Of a stretch of DNA of 64,000 nt, positions 22,935-33,808 are shown piece by piece (within the stretch, counting starts at the first letter, position 1; each line of letters opens with the position of its first letter). Below the pieces are notes generated by a model. The model was not told the origin of the DNA. It ran no database searches and was given only the letters and a program-made list of their open reading frames with translations. Origin of the DNA: Lepidurus packardi (lineage: Eukaryota; Arthropoda; Branchiopoda; Notostraca; Triopsidae); contig JAKZAN010000128.1 of assembly GCA_023053545.1 (NCBI GenBank), forward strand, positions 1 through 64,000. Reading direction: 5' to 3'. A program made the position numbers and the translations under genes.

Positions 22935-23570
22935 ATGTCCGGAAACAGCATTCCTGCCCTCTACGAGGAGTATCGCAAGGAGACCCTGGCCGCTAAAATA
23001 CACGCCCAGTTCGATCTCTGCAGGTTCCTCGATATCTACTCCAACAGCATCAACTACTACAACTCCTGCGGCCTCCCTCCCGCTAAAAAGAAGCCTTCCA
23101 ACTCCCATCATCGTTCCCTCTCCAGCCACACACTCGCAGATAATCCCCAATCCCAAATCCAAATCTAAACCGCCCCTCCCCAAAAGACTGAGCCAAATGA
23201 AGACTTCAGTGAGAATATTCCTCCTATAGAGGAACAGTCTAAGTCCAGTGTTTACCAGACTGCTGTCCCCAAGTTTATAAAGTCTGAACCTCTCGGGTAG
23301 AATAAGGTTCAGCCGACAGTACTGCAGGAACAGCCTCATTCACGACAACTTGCACCGCTGAAGACCAATTTGAGCCAGATGGAACCAGCCAAGTCCAAGA
23401 TAAGCCATTGGGCAACGAGCGGTGGCAACGAGAACAAAGCCCAGGAGTCAACTGCCAAACTGGGAGCGTACCCTCGTTCTATGAGCCAGCACAACTCGAA
23501 GAAGGCGGCCGTGGCGAAAATCCGTCGAGTGCCGAACCTGAACCCGAAAGTGGATCAGAAGTGGAAATGA
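22935..23570 (+). CDS. Polar basic protein, 211 aa
   Basis: One exon. Residues 1-45 form a short conserved-looking helix region (IPALYEEYRKETLAAKIHAQ) with Tyr/Asn after it. The rest is low complexity with Ser, Gln, Lys and Pro, and a basic C-terminus (KIRRVPNLNPKVDQKWK). No family recognised; probably disordered, nuclear or cytoskeletal. Confidence 0.7.
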
Positions 23571-23812
23571 TGATAGCCTATCGTGATTATGTACTTACTG
23601 CCAATTTTGTAACTCAGCACTGACCCACTCATCTATCTATCTCCAGCTATTGCTGGTTCCTGACTAATAATAATCCTTTGAAATTTGAAATAATGTGTGT
23701 GTATGGTGGTGTTCCCAGTCTCGACACTTGGAGTGGTTTTTACAAACAAACATTTTTAAGATTTCATAATACAGTTAATCAATTTCTTATATTCTTTGTA
23801 TTTTTTAATCCC

Positions 23813-24829
23813 ATGCGCAAGCAACCTGTCTACGATTTTGAAAGGCTCTTCCTCGGCACTCGCGCCGCCAAACAACAACCCTCCCCACACCCCCAGGACC
23901 CCAAGCATAAGCAACACTCCCTTGCCATCAAATAGAAAAGACTCTCCAACCACATAGTTCTTCCTTCCAAACAGGATAGCACCCACAAGAATCCACATCA
24001 TAACCCCAAGGTCGTTAGAACCACCCTCTACAATCCCAAGCCTACCACCCAAGTCCTCTCCTCAGTCAACAACTCCCGCGATGTCTCCCGCTATACCTCC
24101 ATATCCTCTTCCAATCGGTCCGAAAGGATGTCGGCTTCGTCTAAAAAAGGACAGCATAACAACGCCCCCAGCAATAACGTGAGTGCGAGTAGCAGCCACC
24201 AGAACAGTCGAGTGATGTCTTCCGGAGCCCTGCTCTCGTCGACTGAGCCCACTGATGACGACATCGCGAGATTCTTCCAAACATTCGAGTATAAGGTGGC
24301 AGTCCGATACGTAGCAGTCAATGTTAATCATGAACCGCGCTATTCAATAAAAAGGAATCTTCTCCAATAAATATAGGCGGGCTCTTCGCTTGCGATGTCC
24401 GCCCGTAGAAAATCGCGAGACACTTGTATCTCCTATGGCAGAGGGCAGCCCGGTATTCAAGAGACTGTGCACACTTAGCCTTCAGTGCCGCAGCAATCCG
24501 CTAGTCGCAGCATCAACACATCAGAATTGCACCAGAAGTATGGACGCATTAACCTGCAGACTTGCTCATCTAGCTCTTCCTTCCAGAGCTCCAGCAACAA
24601 GAATATGCCCACTAATCCGAGTGAAGGCAGCGTCGACCTCAAGAACAAGATTAAGCAGTCAGAGGAAAAGCTGAGCCATCTGAGGAACAAGCTGTCAAGC
24701 TTGTACAATATGCGGAACGAGGCCTCGCAGAAGAACATCGCTATTTCTATCGCCCCGAGGAACAGTTCTCAGGCAGCAGGAAGCCAGCACCCTCGGACTT
24801 CGCGTCTTCACTCCTACTTAATCCGATGA
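23813..24829 (+). CDS. Ser-rich disordered protein with C-terminal coiled coil
   Basis: Reads from ATG 23813 to TGA 24827. A probable 81-nt intron (24296-24376, GTGGCA...AATATAG) is a multiple of three with no in-frame TGA. The protein is 311 aa if spliced, 338 if retained. The N-terminus is basic (MRKQPVYDFERLFLGTR) followed by long Ser/Asn/His stretches. Residues near the end form a short coiled coil (EEKLSHLRNKLSSLYNMRNE). No family recognised. Confidence 0.65.
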
Positions 24830-25017
24830 TATGTGAGTTTGAATCTGTCTAATTTCAATGTTTGCACTATGAAGCTACCCAGCTGATGACAGGTTTTGCC
24901 TTTGATTTTGAATTTGCGAGACTTAGTTCCAAAAAATAGATGCCGTGTTAAGCAATGGATTAGATAATACATAGATTGGCATAATCAGTAAGACTCCTTC
25001 CATCGTCTGCCCTGTCT

Positions 25018-26624
25018 TCAGTGATCAAACTCAGAGTCTTGTTACATATCAGTCGATCTCTTGACCCGTGTGAATGCTGGTCTTTCTCTGTTTCTCTCGG
25101 GTCCGGACCCGTCATCTTCCGAGAACCTTTTCTCGTTCTCTCTTTTGAATCTAAAGTCAGAAACCGATCTCTATCCCTCACGGTCTCTCGTCCCCCTGTC
25201 GTAATTCCTGCTTCTGCCGCTAAAAGCCTCAGTGCCGTCCTCAGATCTGTTCCTGCTTCTAAAGCTCTGGCCTCTGGAGTTGCCCTTCGACCTAAACTGA
25301 CTCATGAGTGTGTCATGAGCATGCAGAAGTTCTTCGGGGATGGTTAATTTGCTGTCAATATATGCCTGTAATTTAAAGTAATAATTTTGTTTGATGTTAG
25401 TTGGAGTATGCTTACGTTTTTCAAGCCTGAAAGGAATGCTGACTTCTCGTTCCTAGCATTCAGGAAAGTGATGGAAGCTCCTGTTTTTCCTGCTCTTGCA
25501 GTCCTTCCGATACGATGAATGTAGCTGTCAACGTTTTCAGGAGCGTCGTAGTTGATCACTGTATTAATGTCGCTGATATCTAGACCTCGGGAAGCAACAT
25601 CAGTCGCAATCAACACTCTCATACCTCCATCCTTGAACCTTGCTAGGTTATAGCTCCTCTAAGCTTGTCCCTGCTCTCCCTCGAGTCTTGAGACTCTTAG
25701 ATTATCGATTCTGGCCTCGAGTTCTTCTTGAAGCACCCGGCACATCATCTTGGTATTAGCGAACACCAGTATCTTTGCTTCGGGGTCTTGTCTTACGATA
25801 TCGGTCAGCTTCTGTAGCTTTTCATTGCCATCCAGCAATACAAAGCTCTGACTAATGTTCTTGTTCAAAGTTAATTTACTGCTTCCGATCTGGACGTAGG
25901 AGAAATCCTTCCTGAGATGCATATCTGCTATCTTCTGCACCTGCTTCTCCCAGGTGGCACTGAAAAGAGCAATCTGTCGTGATGCGTGCGAAGCCCTAAT
26001 TACGTTCTAGATTTGTGGGTAGAACCCGATGTCCAGCATTCTGTCAGCTTCATCTAGAGCCAGGAAATTGGTACGTTCCATTTACACTAACCCGCCCTCG
26101 ATGAAGTCGTTAAGCCTTCCAGGAGTTGCAATAAGTAGATCGACTCCTTCTCTGCGCATCTTTCTCAGTTGTAAGTCTCTAGATGCTCCTCCGAAGATTG
26201 CATGAACGTTGATCCCGACTAAAGATCCCAGGGGCCTCAGGTGCTCTTCGATCTGGTTAGCAAGTTCTCTAGTAGGACAGAGAACCAACGAAGTAGGTGA
26301 TCCTCTGCTGCCCTTTCGCGGGGGCTCATTAGATTTAACATTTAAGGAATTGATAAGCGCAGGGACACCGTAAGCGAGTGTCTTGCCGCTTCCAGTCTGG
26401 GCGATGCCCACCAGGTCCTGCTTATCGAATATTTTGTGAATAGTCTTCTGCTGGATTTCGGTCATGACTGGGAACCTTTTAATGAGGTAATCCTTCATGC
26501 TGTGGGGTATTTTAAGGGAAGAAAAAGTATTGTCTGCCTATTTTTCGGTGGAGGGTGGTTGCTGCGAGTCAGATTCCTTCTGGTAGCTGAAGAATGCGAG
26601 GGGAGATCTGAAGAGTACAGCCAT
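25018..26624 (-). CDS. DEAD-box RNA helicase (DDX5/DBP2-like)
   Basis: Exon 1 25416-26624, intron 25366-25415 (50 nt), exon 2 25018-25365; 518 aa. All helicase motifs are present: aromatic plus Q motif (FSSLKIPHS...EIQQ), I AQTGSGKT, Ia PTRELANQ, Ib [34 protein letters not shown] and [12 protein letters not shown]. It unwinds RNA using ATP in mRNA processing or ribosome assembly. The C-terminal 100 residues are Arg/Ser/Gly-rich ([19 protein letters not shown]), typical of DDX5/DBP2-type tails. The start at 26624 is needed to include the upstream F of the Q motif; an internal Met at 26498 would lose it. Confidence 0.95.
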
Positions 26625-27240
26625 CCCGATTTTCTGTTGGAAGCGTGCGGCTAACATGCAAGGAGATTGTGTAGACGAGGTTGCGAAGGTTGTTTGGTTA
26701 GAATGTTTAATTAATATGGCTGTGGGAGAGGGAGATGTTGAATTAAATATTTAATCTATGTTGAAAAATGGTGGGTCAGTGCCTCGAATTCGATAGTTAC
26801 GCAAGCTCATAAATTGAGGGTTTATATGAGAGGGCTTTATAATAGAGTAGCCTTATAAAAATTGAGCGGTACGCCTTTAAAGCTATATTGGTTGAGATTC
26901 CGGATTGTCTGCTGTCGGCTCTACTTAGTCTGAGTGTTGTCAGAATGGATGAAACTAGACCAGCATTCATAGTGATGCCTACAGAATCGCAAAGGATCGA
27001 TTCAATAACCCTTAGATCCAAGCCACGCATCAGATTGCTCTTAGCTAAGTCAAGCTGGTGCAGGTAGATGTGTATGTGTTTATGTGTATTTTTAAAAATA
27101 GTGATTGATTGCGAGATAAGGCGAGGGAGGACAATTGATAGTGTTTGAACAGCCATATATTGCTTTACTTTTGGTTATAAAGTTAATAGATATTCGTAGG
27201 AACACTAGACTCAATCTTAAACACTTGTGCCAGAACAAAC
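26625..27240. other. Divergent intergenic region with a weak ORF
   Basis: 616 bases between the helicase start (minus) and the ARL2BP-like start (plus). A 126-codon minus frame at 26776-27156 (starts MAVQTLSIVLPRLI) has neutral composition, is not rare by chance, and overlaps the likely helicase promoter, so it is not called as a gene. Confidence 0.4.
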
Positions 27241-28050
27241 ATGGAACCCGAAGGCATCGACATCGAAGGCGAAGAGGACTTTGAAATCTCCAACTACAGT
27301 ACCCACTCCTTCTTTAAACAACTTCTTAGAGGGCAACTCCGACGATGACTACTTTGATAACGTCGTGGGCACGCTTCAGGAAATCGTGCTCGATGAAAAT
27401 TTCTAAGCCATCCAGAAGCACTTCATGCACAAGCACTGTTCCGTCTTCGAAGACTCCCCCGAGAACAAGATGGAGTACATGACCATCTTCAAGGAGTATA
27501 ACAACATCATCGAGAAGCACCTCGAACAAGTAACTCTGCACCCCTTATAACCCTCTCAAAAATTCAAATCCTTGTCGGAACCCGCTCCCAGGAACTGCAA
27601 AAAAGAGTATCCGACTTTAGTATGGAGAGGTTCATGAATCTCGTCCAGGCACGCACTACCCAGGATGCCAACGGAGAGGCCATCTGCTCCCAGATCGACG
27701 ATCAGATCCTCGATATGCTGGTCAGCTTCTCCGACTTCGAACAGTTCAAGGTTCTCATGCTAGACTATAAACACTATTTCGAAGAGCAGGAGCGCATCAA
27801 GCTGCTGACCATCAAGACGAACAAGGTGCCAGAGAACAAGAAAGTGAAGGGAACCGCTAATATATTTTCTGGCGGCGCGGGTTTTCAGATCGAGGGAACC
27901 AGTTTGGAGGACCTGAAGAGACCTCTGAACGTGGGTAATAAGAAGGCGAACGGGAAGAAGGAGCACGCGAGTTTGAATATACGGCAAGACTCGAGCGGAG
28001 GGTTCGAGGCAGATCTGATTCTGAGCGTGAAGCCCTTGCGGAAGCAGTGA
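27241..28050 (+). CDS. ARL2BP: ARL2-binding protein (BART domain)
   Basis: Exons 27241-27298, 27330-27529 and 27592-28050, with introns of 31 and 62 nt; 238 aa. Residues about 25-155 match the BART helical fold: FDNVVGTLQEIVLDENF, a KHFMHKHC helix, FEDSPENKMEYM, FKEYNNIIEKHLE and MLVSFSDFEQFKVLMLDYK. ARL2BP binds GTP-loaded ARL2/ARL3 and works at mitochondria and cilia in animals. The protein is longer than the human one (163 aa), mainly by a basic, Gly/Lys-rich C-terminal tail and a 35-residue insertion before the SFSDF helix. The family could also be BART-like (CFAP36). Confidence 0.85.
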
Positions 28051-28272
28051 AATAGACGATGAGCACAAGTTAATAATAGTAGTGCATGTCCAAGAATAAG
28101 AGTTCATTTAGACATTTTCCAGGTAATAGTAGTGGGCGTATAATCCCATGATATGAATCCGGTACTGGCGAGTTAATATATTGGCACTCCCTGAAGGAAT
28201 ACCTGTTCATATAGACTATAGATTGCTGCGACGGGAAAAATAAGAGTACTTCTGTTCTGTCTTCGACATCTT

Positions 28273-29909
28273 TCAGCGATCTAAAAGGTGTTATTCCGCC
28301 ATCTCCATTAGTTAGGGGTCTCCTTTCTAGAAACAGTACTGGATGAATTGTGCTACCTTTGTCTTGAGCCCTGTTAATTCCCCCTTCACCGTGTTATAGT
28401 CCTTTGTGAGTTTCTTGTTCGCTGCTTCCCACCTCAGCTATTTCTCAGCATATCCCTTCACCTTGATGTCCAAATCACTGATCTGGATCTCCCTCTCGAC
28501 TAGCTTATCCTTCAGCAGCTTATTCTCGTTCTCCAGCTTCCCCATCTTGGTCAGGTCAGGTTGGTGTTTGTTGATCACGATTGACTCATTAGATATCTTC
28601 TCTATCACTTTTGTGAGGTTGTTGTTCTCTCGCTTCAACTCCTTAATCTCCTCGATCTGCTCCTCTATCTACTTCCTGAGCAGATACTCTGCAGCTCCTG
28701 CGAATCTAGGTTTTTATGTCGGTGGAGATTGCTAAAATGTCTAGCTTTCTGTGTTTTTGCGCTCAATCGGTTTGCCCTTGAGGTACTGTCGCTCGGATGG
28801 CTCCTTCTGCTTGTTCATCTGAGCCATGGGGTAATTGCCAAAATTGCCGCCCTTGGTGCTATCCTTGATGGAACCGTCTCGGAAAACGTCTATATCATTA
28901 TCAGATTCTTTGGTAGTCCCTGAAAACCCGATCCTTGCATCCTTTTTCGGTTTCATCTGCAAATCCTCTCTGAGTTAGTCTGCTAACATATTTCCTTTTA
29001 GGTTTACCTCAATACTTTTCTCCCCTTTATTCCTATCGGTTATTTCTGCAATAATATCCTCTCTAGACTACTTCCCCATTTTCGTCGGTACCTTTTTGCC
29101 GTTGTCTACTGGCTGGTTCACCTTTTTGGACTATGTGCTGTCTTTTTTATTCATGTTGACATCCATCTTAGGCACTTGTCCTCTCTTATCCTGTTCATCT
29201 TTCGATGTCACTTTATTTATAGCCTTTGCGGGCAAGGGTTACTTAGGCAAACCTTGAGGGGTTTTGGACCTATCAGTTTTCTTGCTCGGTTTTTAGTCAT
29301 AAACTGACGGATCGTCTTGCTCTATATCCGGTTACTTGGGTGTCATCTTAGCATCTTTTTTCTTGTTCAGTGCTTAGCTTTTGAATGTCAGCATTGACTT
29401 GGAACTGCGGGTCGATTTATTCTCGTCAAGCTCTGTCTTCGAAGTCTCGTCGATCTTGATGAACTCGATCAGGGCTGTCAGTTTGGCATCAGTGCTCTCG
29501 AACTATAGTTCTAATTCGATCTTGCCATCACCCATCAACTATGCTAGGTCAAACTTCATCTTTGCGAGGGTGTTCCCCAGAGTGCCGTCAGACTCGCAGT
29601 CCTTAATTTTGAGTTATGCTTGTTTTTCAACGTATTTGTTATCGTCTAGGTACATGGTGCAGTCAAGTGTCATTTTTTAGGAGGAGAACCTACAGACGCC
29701 TTTCCTGATCTTAGTGGGTTGTTATGTGTCCGATTTATGCTATCCTTCGGGAAGGTTGTATTTGAATAGGGATCATTGTGGGAGAGTATGGTACCTCTGA
29801 TGATCTGGAGTTTGATAAACTAGGAGTCACAGCTGGGATACACTAACTTTTTGGGAGTGAAGACGAGCTGGTACTTTTCCTTCTTGGCGCCGAATCTCTT
29901 GAAAAACAT
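28273..29909 (-). CDS. NT-C2 domain protein with coiled-coil tail
   Basis: Exon 1 29795-29909, intron 29745-29794 (50 nt), exon 2 28273-29744; 528 aa. The first 150 residues fit the NT-C2 (EEIG1/EHBP1) membrane-binding domain: a KEKYQLVFTPKKLVYPS strand, CTMYLDDN, then MKFDLAELMGDG and ALIEFIKID. This is followed by about 250 disordered residues rich in Lys, Asp, Ser and Pro, and a C-terminal coiled coil (EEIKELKRENNNLTKVIEKI). Such proteins link membranes to the cytoskeleton or to Rab partners. TAG at FDLAE falls on the usual Glu of this motif. Domain call from pattern only. Confidence 0.72.
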
Positions 29910-30119
29910 GCCAGATATAGAGGTTATGGCTAGTAGTCCTTTAAAATTATATCATATTATGGACATTTTTTGGTTCGCGTCTTTACTCTTTGGTTGATTT
30001 CTATTGATACTGTGCTTAAATTGCAGTCTTTGGAAGTGATTACACTAGGGATAAGGCCATACTGATGAAGGTACAGATGAAAAGAGAAAGATGAAAAATC
30101 TGAATATCCAAAGATATCA

Positions 30120-30751
30120 TCAGAAGGACCTGCCCCGCCGGCGTGGCTCTCCGGAACTGTTGGCAGTCTGTCTGCTTTCGCTGTAGGCTTTATCCAGGCC
30201 CTGGTCCTAAGAAGAATGAAAGATACCCTTTTAAAATAAAGGGATATAGGGATATTACAAAATATCCCTCCAAATTTAGAATGCCTCTCAAATCATAAAT
30301 AGAGCATCGACCGGGAAACAAGAGGCGAGCAGCATATTGTAGGTTTAAAAGTATTCTTACCACGTTCTTCGTCGTCTCCAGCATAGCGTTGTCTTTATTC
30401 TCCATCTCCTCCTGCGCTAAGGCTAGCATTGCTTACAGTTCCATCACTCTGTCTCTCAACTAGCATGCAAAATACCCCCAATATTTGGAGGCAAACCTAC
30501 CATCACACAGGCAAACACTCATAGTAAGAAGGTACGGCATCGTTCTCCTACAGAGCCACGGCTAGGGCCATCCTAAGCCTGTGGAGTTCTTCGGAGTGGG
30601 AGGGGGAGTCCTGCTTGATGGAGTCTGCCATGGTCTGGCTCTTCTTGTGCTGTGCCCTGGTGATGAGTCTGTTCTGGAGGAGGTTTTCGTCTTTGGTGCT
30701 GTGTTTTTTGAGGCTGCCGTTGGTGCTTTCAGTCTGCCAGCCTTTGTTCAT
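30120..30751 (-). CDS. Small coiled-coil protein, geminin-like heptads
   Basis: Exons 30536-30751, 30361-30459 and 30120-30206, with introns of 76 and 154 nt (the longest here); 133 aa. The only structured part is a coiled coil (about 55-105) with HRLRMALAVALEENDALRDR and AQEEMENKDNAML. The spacing R-x2-AL-x2-AL-x-EN-x2-L is that of the geminin/Idas coiled coil (ALYEALKENEKL in human geminin). The tail is basic (EPRRRGRSF). No destruction box is seen N-terminally, so the geminin link is only suggestive; it could be any short coiled coil. Confidence 0.6.
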
Positions 30752-30939
30752 ACCTTCGGAAGTAGGATCTTTTGTGATTGGGTTTGTATTATTGTATGTT
30801 TTATCTGACTATTAAGGTTTCCTCTTCTCCTTTTGAGCATATAAATTAGACAGCAGATTTATGCTGTGCATAGACAATGTATTCGGCTACGGGCTTAATT
30901 TGACTTCAAAACGATCAATCACTGTCGCTACTTGTTCTA

Positions 30940-31348
30940 TCACTCGTTTAGGGGTTCGTAGTCCTTGCCGCACCCTGGCTCATTCTTGAAACACTTGAAC
31001 CGTGAGTTGTAAGGACCAGCAGTCCTTTGATACCTGGCAAATTTCTCCATCTTCATGATGCCGTCGTAGTCCCAAGGCTCTTGGACTTGGTCGCCCTTGG
31101 CTGCTGCCAACGCCTCAGTACCAATAAAGGTAAAGGCGAAACCAGCACAGCACAAGACAATGGGGAGGATTTTGGCTGAGGTGTTGATCCAGCTATTTCT
31201 TAGGAACTATGGATGAAGGATAGTTGTATTTGCGAAATGCGTGTACTTTGAGCCTTTCGATAGTGAAGGGGTTATAGAGGGGGTTGTTAAATTCGTGCCT
31301 GAAGCGAGGGTCAGTGACGACTCTCTTGGTCGGGGTCCAGCTTTTCAT
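30940..31348 (-). CDS. Small single-span protein, probably mitochondrial
   Basis: Exons 31247-31348 and 30940-31206, with a 40-nt intron; 122 aa. The basic N-terminus MKSWTPTKRVVTDPRFRHEF is followed by one membrane helix (ILPIVLCCAGFAFTFIG, about 45-61). A charged C-terminal part follows with two Cys (FKCFKNEPGCGKDYEPLNE). Size, a basic matrix-side start and one helix are typical of supernumerary respiratory-chain subunits, which are numerous and lineage-specific in ciliates. No named family recognised. Confidence 0.65.
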
Positions 31349-31541
31349 CTGATAGGTATGGGTGCTAGCTTTATAAGTGATGGATAGAGTTATTAATTAG
31401 AATGGGATATTCTCGGAGTGGGTGACCGTCGGACACCAGTTTATTTTTGCTTCTCACTTAATAATTAGGGGAATAAACAAAATCTGTAATAAAAAATTAG
31501 TCCAAATCCATTTATTAAAAGTTATAGACCATAACCCCGCC

Positions 31542-31676
31542 ATGTTCAGCTCCGGACAGATCGCCATCGACAGGCTCCTTACGCTCTGCTTCCTCCTCAG
31601 CCTCTATCTCATCGCCACCTGGTGTAAATTGCATCCCCTTTAAAACCCCATTCTCCTTAGTCTTGCGAAAAACTGA
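31542..31676 (+). CDS. Tiny membrane protein, 44 aa or less
   Basis: ATG 31542 to TGA 31674: MFSSGQIAIDRLLTLCFLLS and onward, a single hydrophobic helix. A canonical 39-nt intron (GTGTAAATT...TCCTTAG, 31612-31650) could shorten it to 31 aa. It sits 20 bases upstream of the next gene. It may be a micro-membrane protein or an upstream ORF of that gene. Confidence 0.35.
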
Positions 31677-31695
31677 CGAGCCCCAATGCCAGTTT

Positions 31696-33315
31696 ATGGT
31701 TGACCAGCACCTTACTGGTTATGAAAACCAAACATCCTCCCTCGAGATTCTACTCGAAGACCTCCAACAGCCTGTCGACATGCAGGATTTACCTTAGTAC
31801 TTTGATCATCTGTCGCAGATCGACTGGAAAACTCTTTCCCCTAACATAAAAAATATCGAGACCCATGTGACCCATCTGATTGATCTGTTGGAGAGTGTGG
31901 GCCTACGTTTCGCAACCACAACCGAGTTGAGAAGCCAGCTAAATCGATAAATCTAGGAATATGATCAATGCCGGCTGCGCGTGCGAGGCGACAACAAATA
32001 GATCAGTCAAAGGTGCGAGAGTCTGCTTACTCTTCGCAAACACTACTTGGACAATATGCAAAGCCTCAAAGATTAAATGGAGGCTGCCAAGATCAGACAG
32101 AACATGTTCACCGTGAATTGGAACGAAGTCAGGAAGGAGTTGCAAGACAAGGAGAACGAGTTCAAGAAGGTGGACGAAGAACTTGAAAACATCGAGGAAA
32201 GTGCTAATGAAGAACTCAAAAAGCTGATCCAGTAAAATGAGAAGAAACGAAATGAAGAGATGGCGCAGTACCGCGGCCAGGAACAGCAGCTGGAACAGAT
32301 CATCTTCAAAGTGAGGTCGGACAAGGAAACTAACCAGGAGGAATTAAATAGGTTACGGATCAAAGTTGACTCTCTGACCACATCCCGAGATATGCTTCGC
32401 AACAAGCTGGACAACCTGGAGCTGAGGAGTACCTATGACGAAGAGCTGCAGAAGTTGCTGCCGAGCAAGGAGTCTATCAACAAAGCTATGGAGCTTGAGA
32501 AAATACTGGAACAGAAGTTCAACATCAACTCTATGATTCTCAGCAAAATGAAAGGTTTCCCCGGCTTTGAGTAACAGAAGCGCGAAGTCGAAAGACTCAA
32601 GAACGAGTTCAAGGAGATCAAGCTATTCCTCTCGAAGGTCAACAGAACTATCTACAGCTTTGATCTAAACTTCAAACGCGAGCTGTCGAATACACGCGAA
32701 ATGTTGGATTCCACTATTGATGACTTGGAAAAGGCAGAACAGTTGAAGAAGGAGACTGAAGCCAAATTCCTCGAAGCATCATCTATGTATGAGGGGCTAG
32801 AGCGAGAAAGAGAGGAACTGTCTCGGAAGATAAAGGAAGTACGTGAAAGTCCAGCTCCCGAGCAAGAGTTGGAGGCACCAAGACAGCTGAAGGAGAAGCA
32901 GCGCGTACTGAGGGAGTCGTATGACGTGATAAAGTTGCGGATCCTGTAGCTGGAAGACCAGATGAAGTATTTCTAGAACAGCAAAGACGAGTAAGACAAG
33001 TTATGGGATGCTGCCAGCCAGAAGTACGAATCGGAAAGTGTAGAAGTCAATAGGAACACAAAGTAGGTGGAAGCCGAAATCAAGAGTAAGCAGTCATCTG
33101 GTTAATGGAATGAATACTTTTTATTAATTATTCACGGTTTAGAGTTGCTGATCGGACTGAAGTCAAACCTGGTGGAGTGCCGTAACAGGAGGTAGTTCAT
33201 CGAAAGCATCAAGGACAAAGGAGGCGAGGAGCTGAGGGCAGCCCAACAGTACTACGACGACATCATCAAACGAAAATCCCTCTTGCTAGTCACTCTGAGC
33301 AAGGTCTATCTGTGA
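31696..33315 (+). CDS. Long coiled-coil protein, about 520 aa
   Basis: From ATG 31696. A probable 57-nt A+T-rich intron at 33086-33142 keeps frame and has no TGA (520 aa spliced, 539 retained). The first ATG at 31687 hits TGA after five codons, so 31696 is the start. Residues 1-90 are globular/helical (DWKTLSPNIKNIETHVTHLI). The remainder is continuous coiled coil with many E/K/Q heptads, broken once near KMKGFPGFE. No family recognised; kinetochore, centrosome or axonemal roles are all possible. Confidence 0.8.
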
Positions 33316-33808
33316 TATCGTTGATAGATATTCATCCACTTCTGACATTACATGCTTGCATCCTACAGATAATTAGAAGGTAGTTGACAGTTTAGAAGAG
33401 AGAGGCAGTCGTTGGGTATATAGTAGAGGTCGTGTAATATAATACGTGTAGACTATGAATAATTCCCTGGCCACAATAAGCTGGAAAGAAGTAGAAAGCG
33501 TGATTTCCAAAGAATAACCGCACTATTATTTAGACTGACAAGGAAAATATCTAATGGTATTAAGAGGACAATCTAGTTAAAAGTAAATGCTTTCCAGTGA
33601 AAAATGTGGAATTTTGGGTCAGCCTATACATTAAAAACTACAGCTGTGTTCTTCGTCATTTTTATTGCTTTTCTAAGTCCGAAGCTATCTACTTTCAACT
33701 CAAAGTTTATTTACACATTTGCAGCTGTATATTGAGTCCCTTTATCATTTTTACTCTATTTTCCAAAAGAAGACCAAAACATCATTCACTTACATTGCTG
33801 GTCGTCCC
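33316..33808. other. Intergenic region, A+T-rich
   Basis: 493 bases. A 71-codon frame at 33597-33812 starts at GTG and has UTR-like composition. Presumed promoter and leader of the large gene at 33809; nothing else seen. Confidence 0.5.

Noticed and set aside
26776..27156. 126-codon minus-strand ORF upstream of the helicase
   Set aside because: Neutral composition, not rare by chance, and it occupies the expected divergent promoter region.
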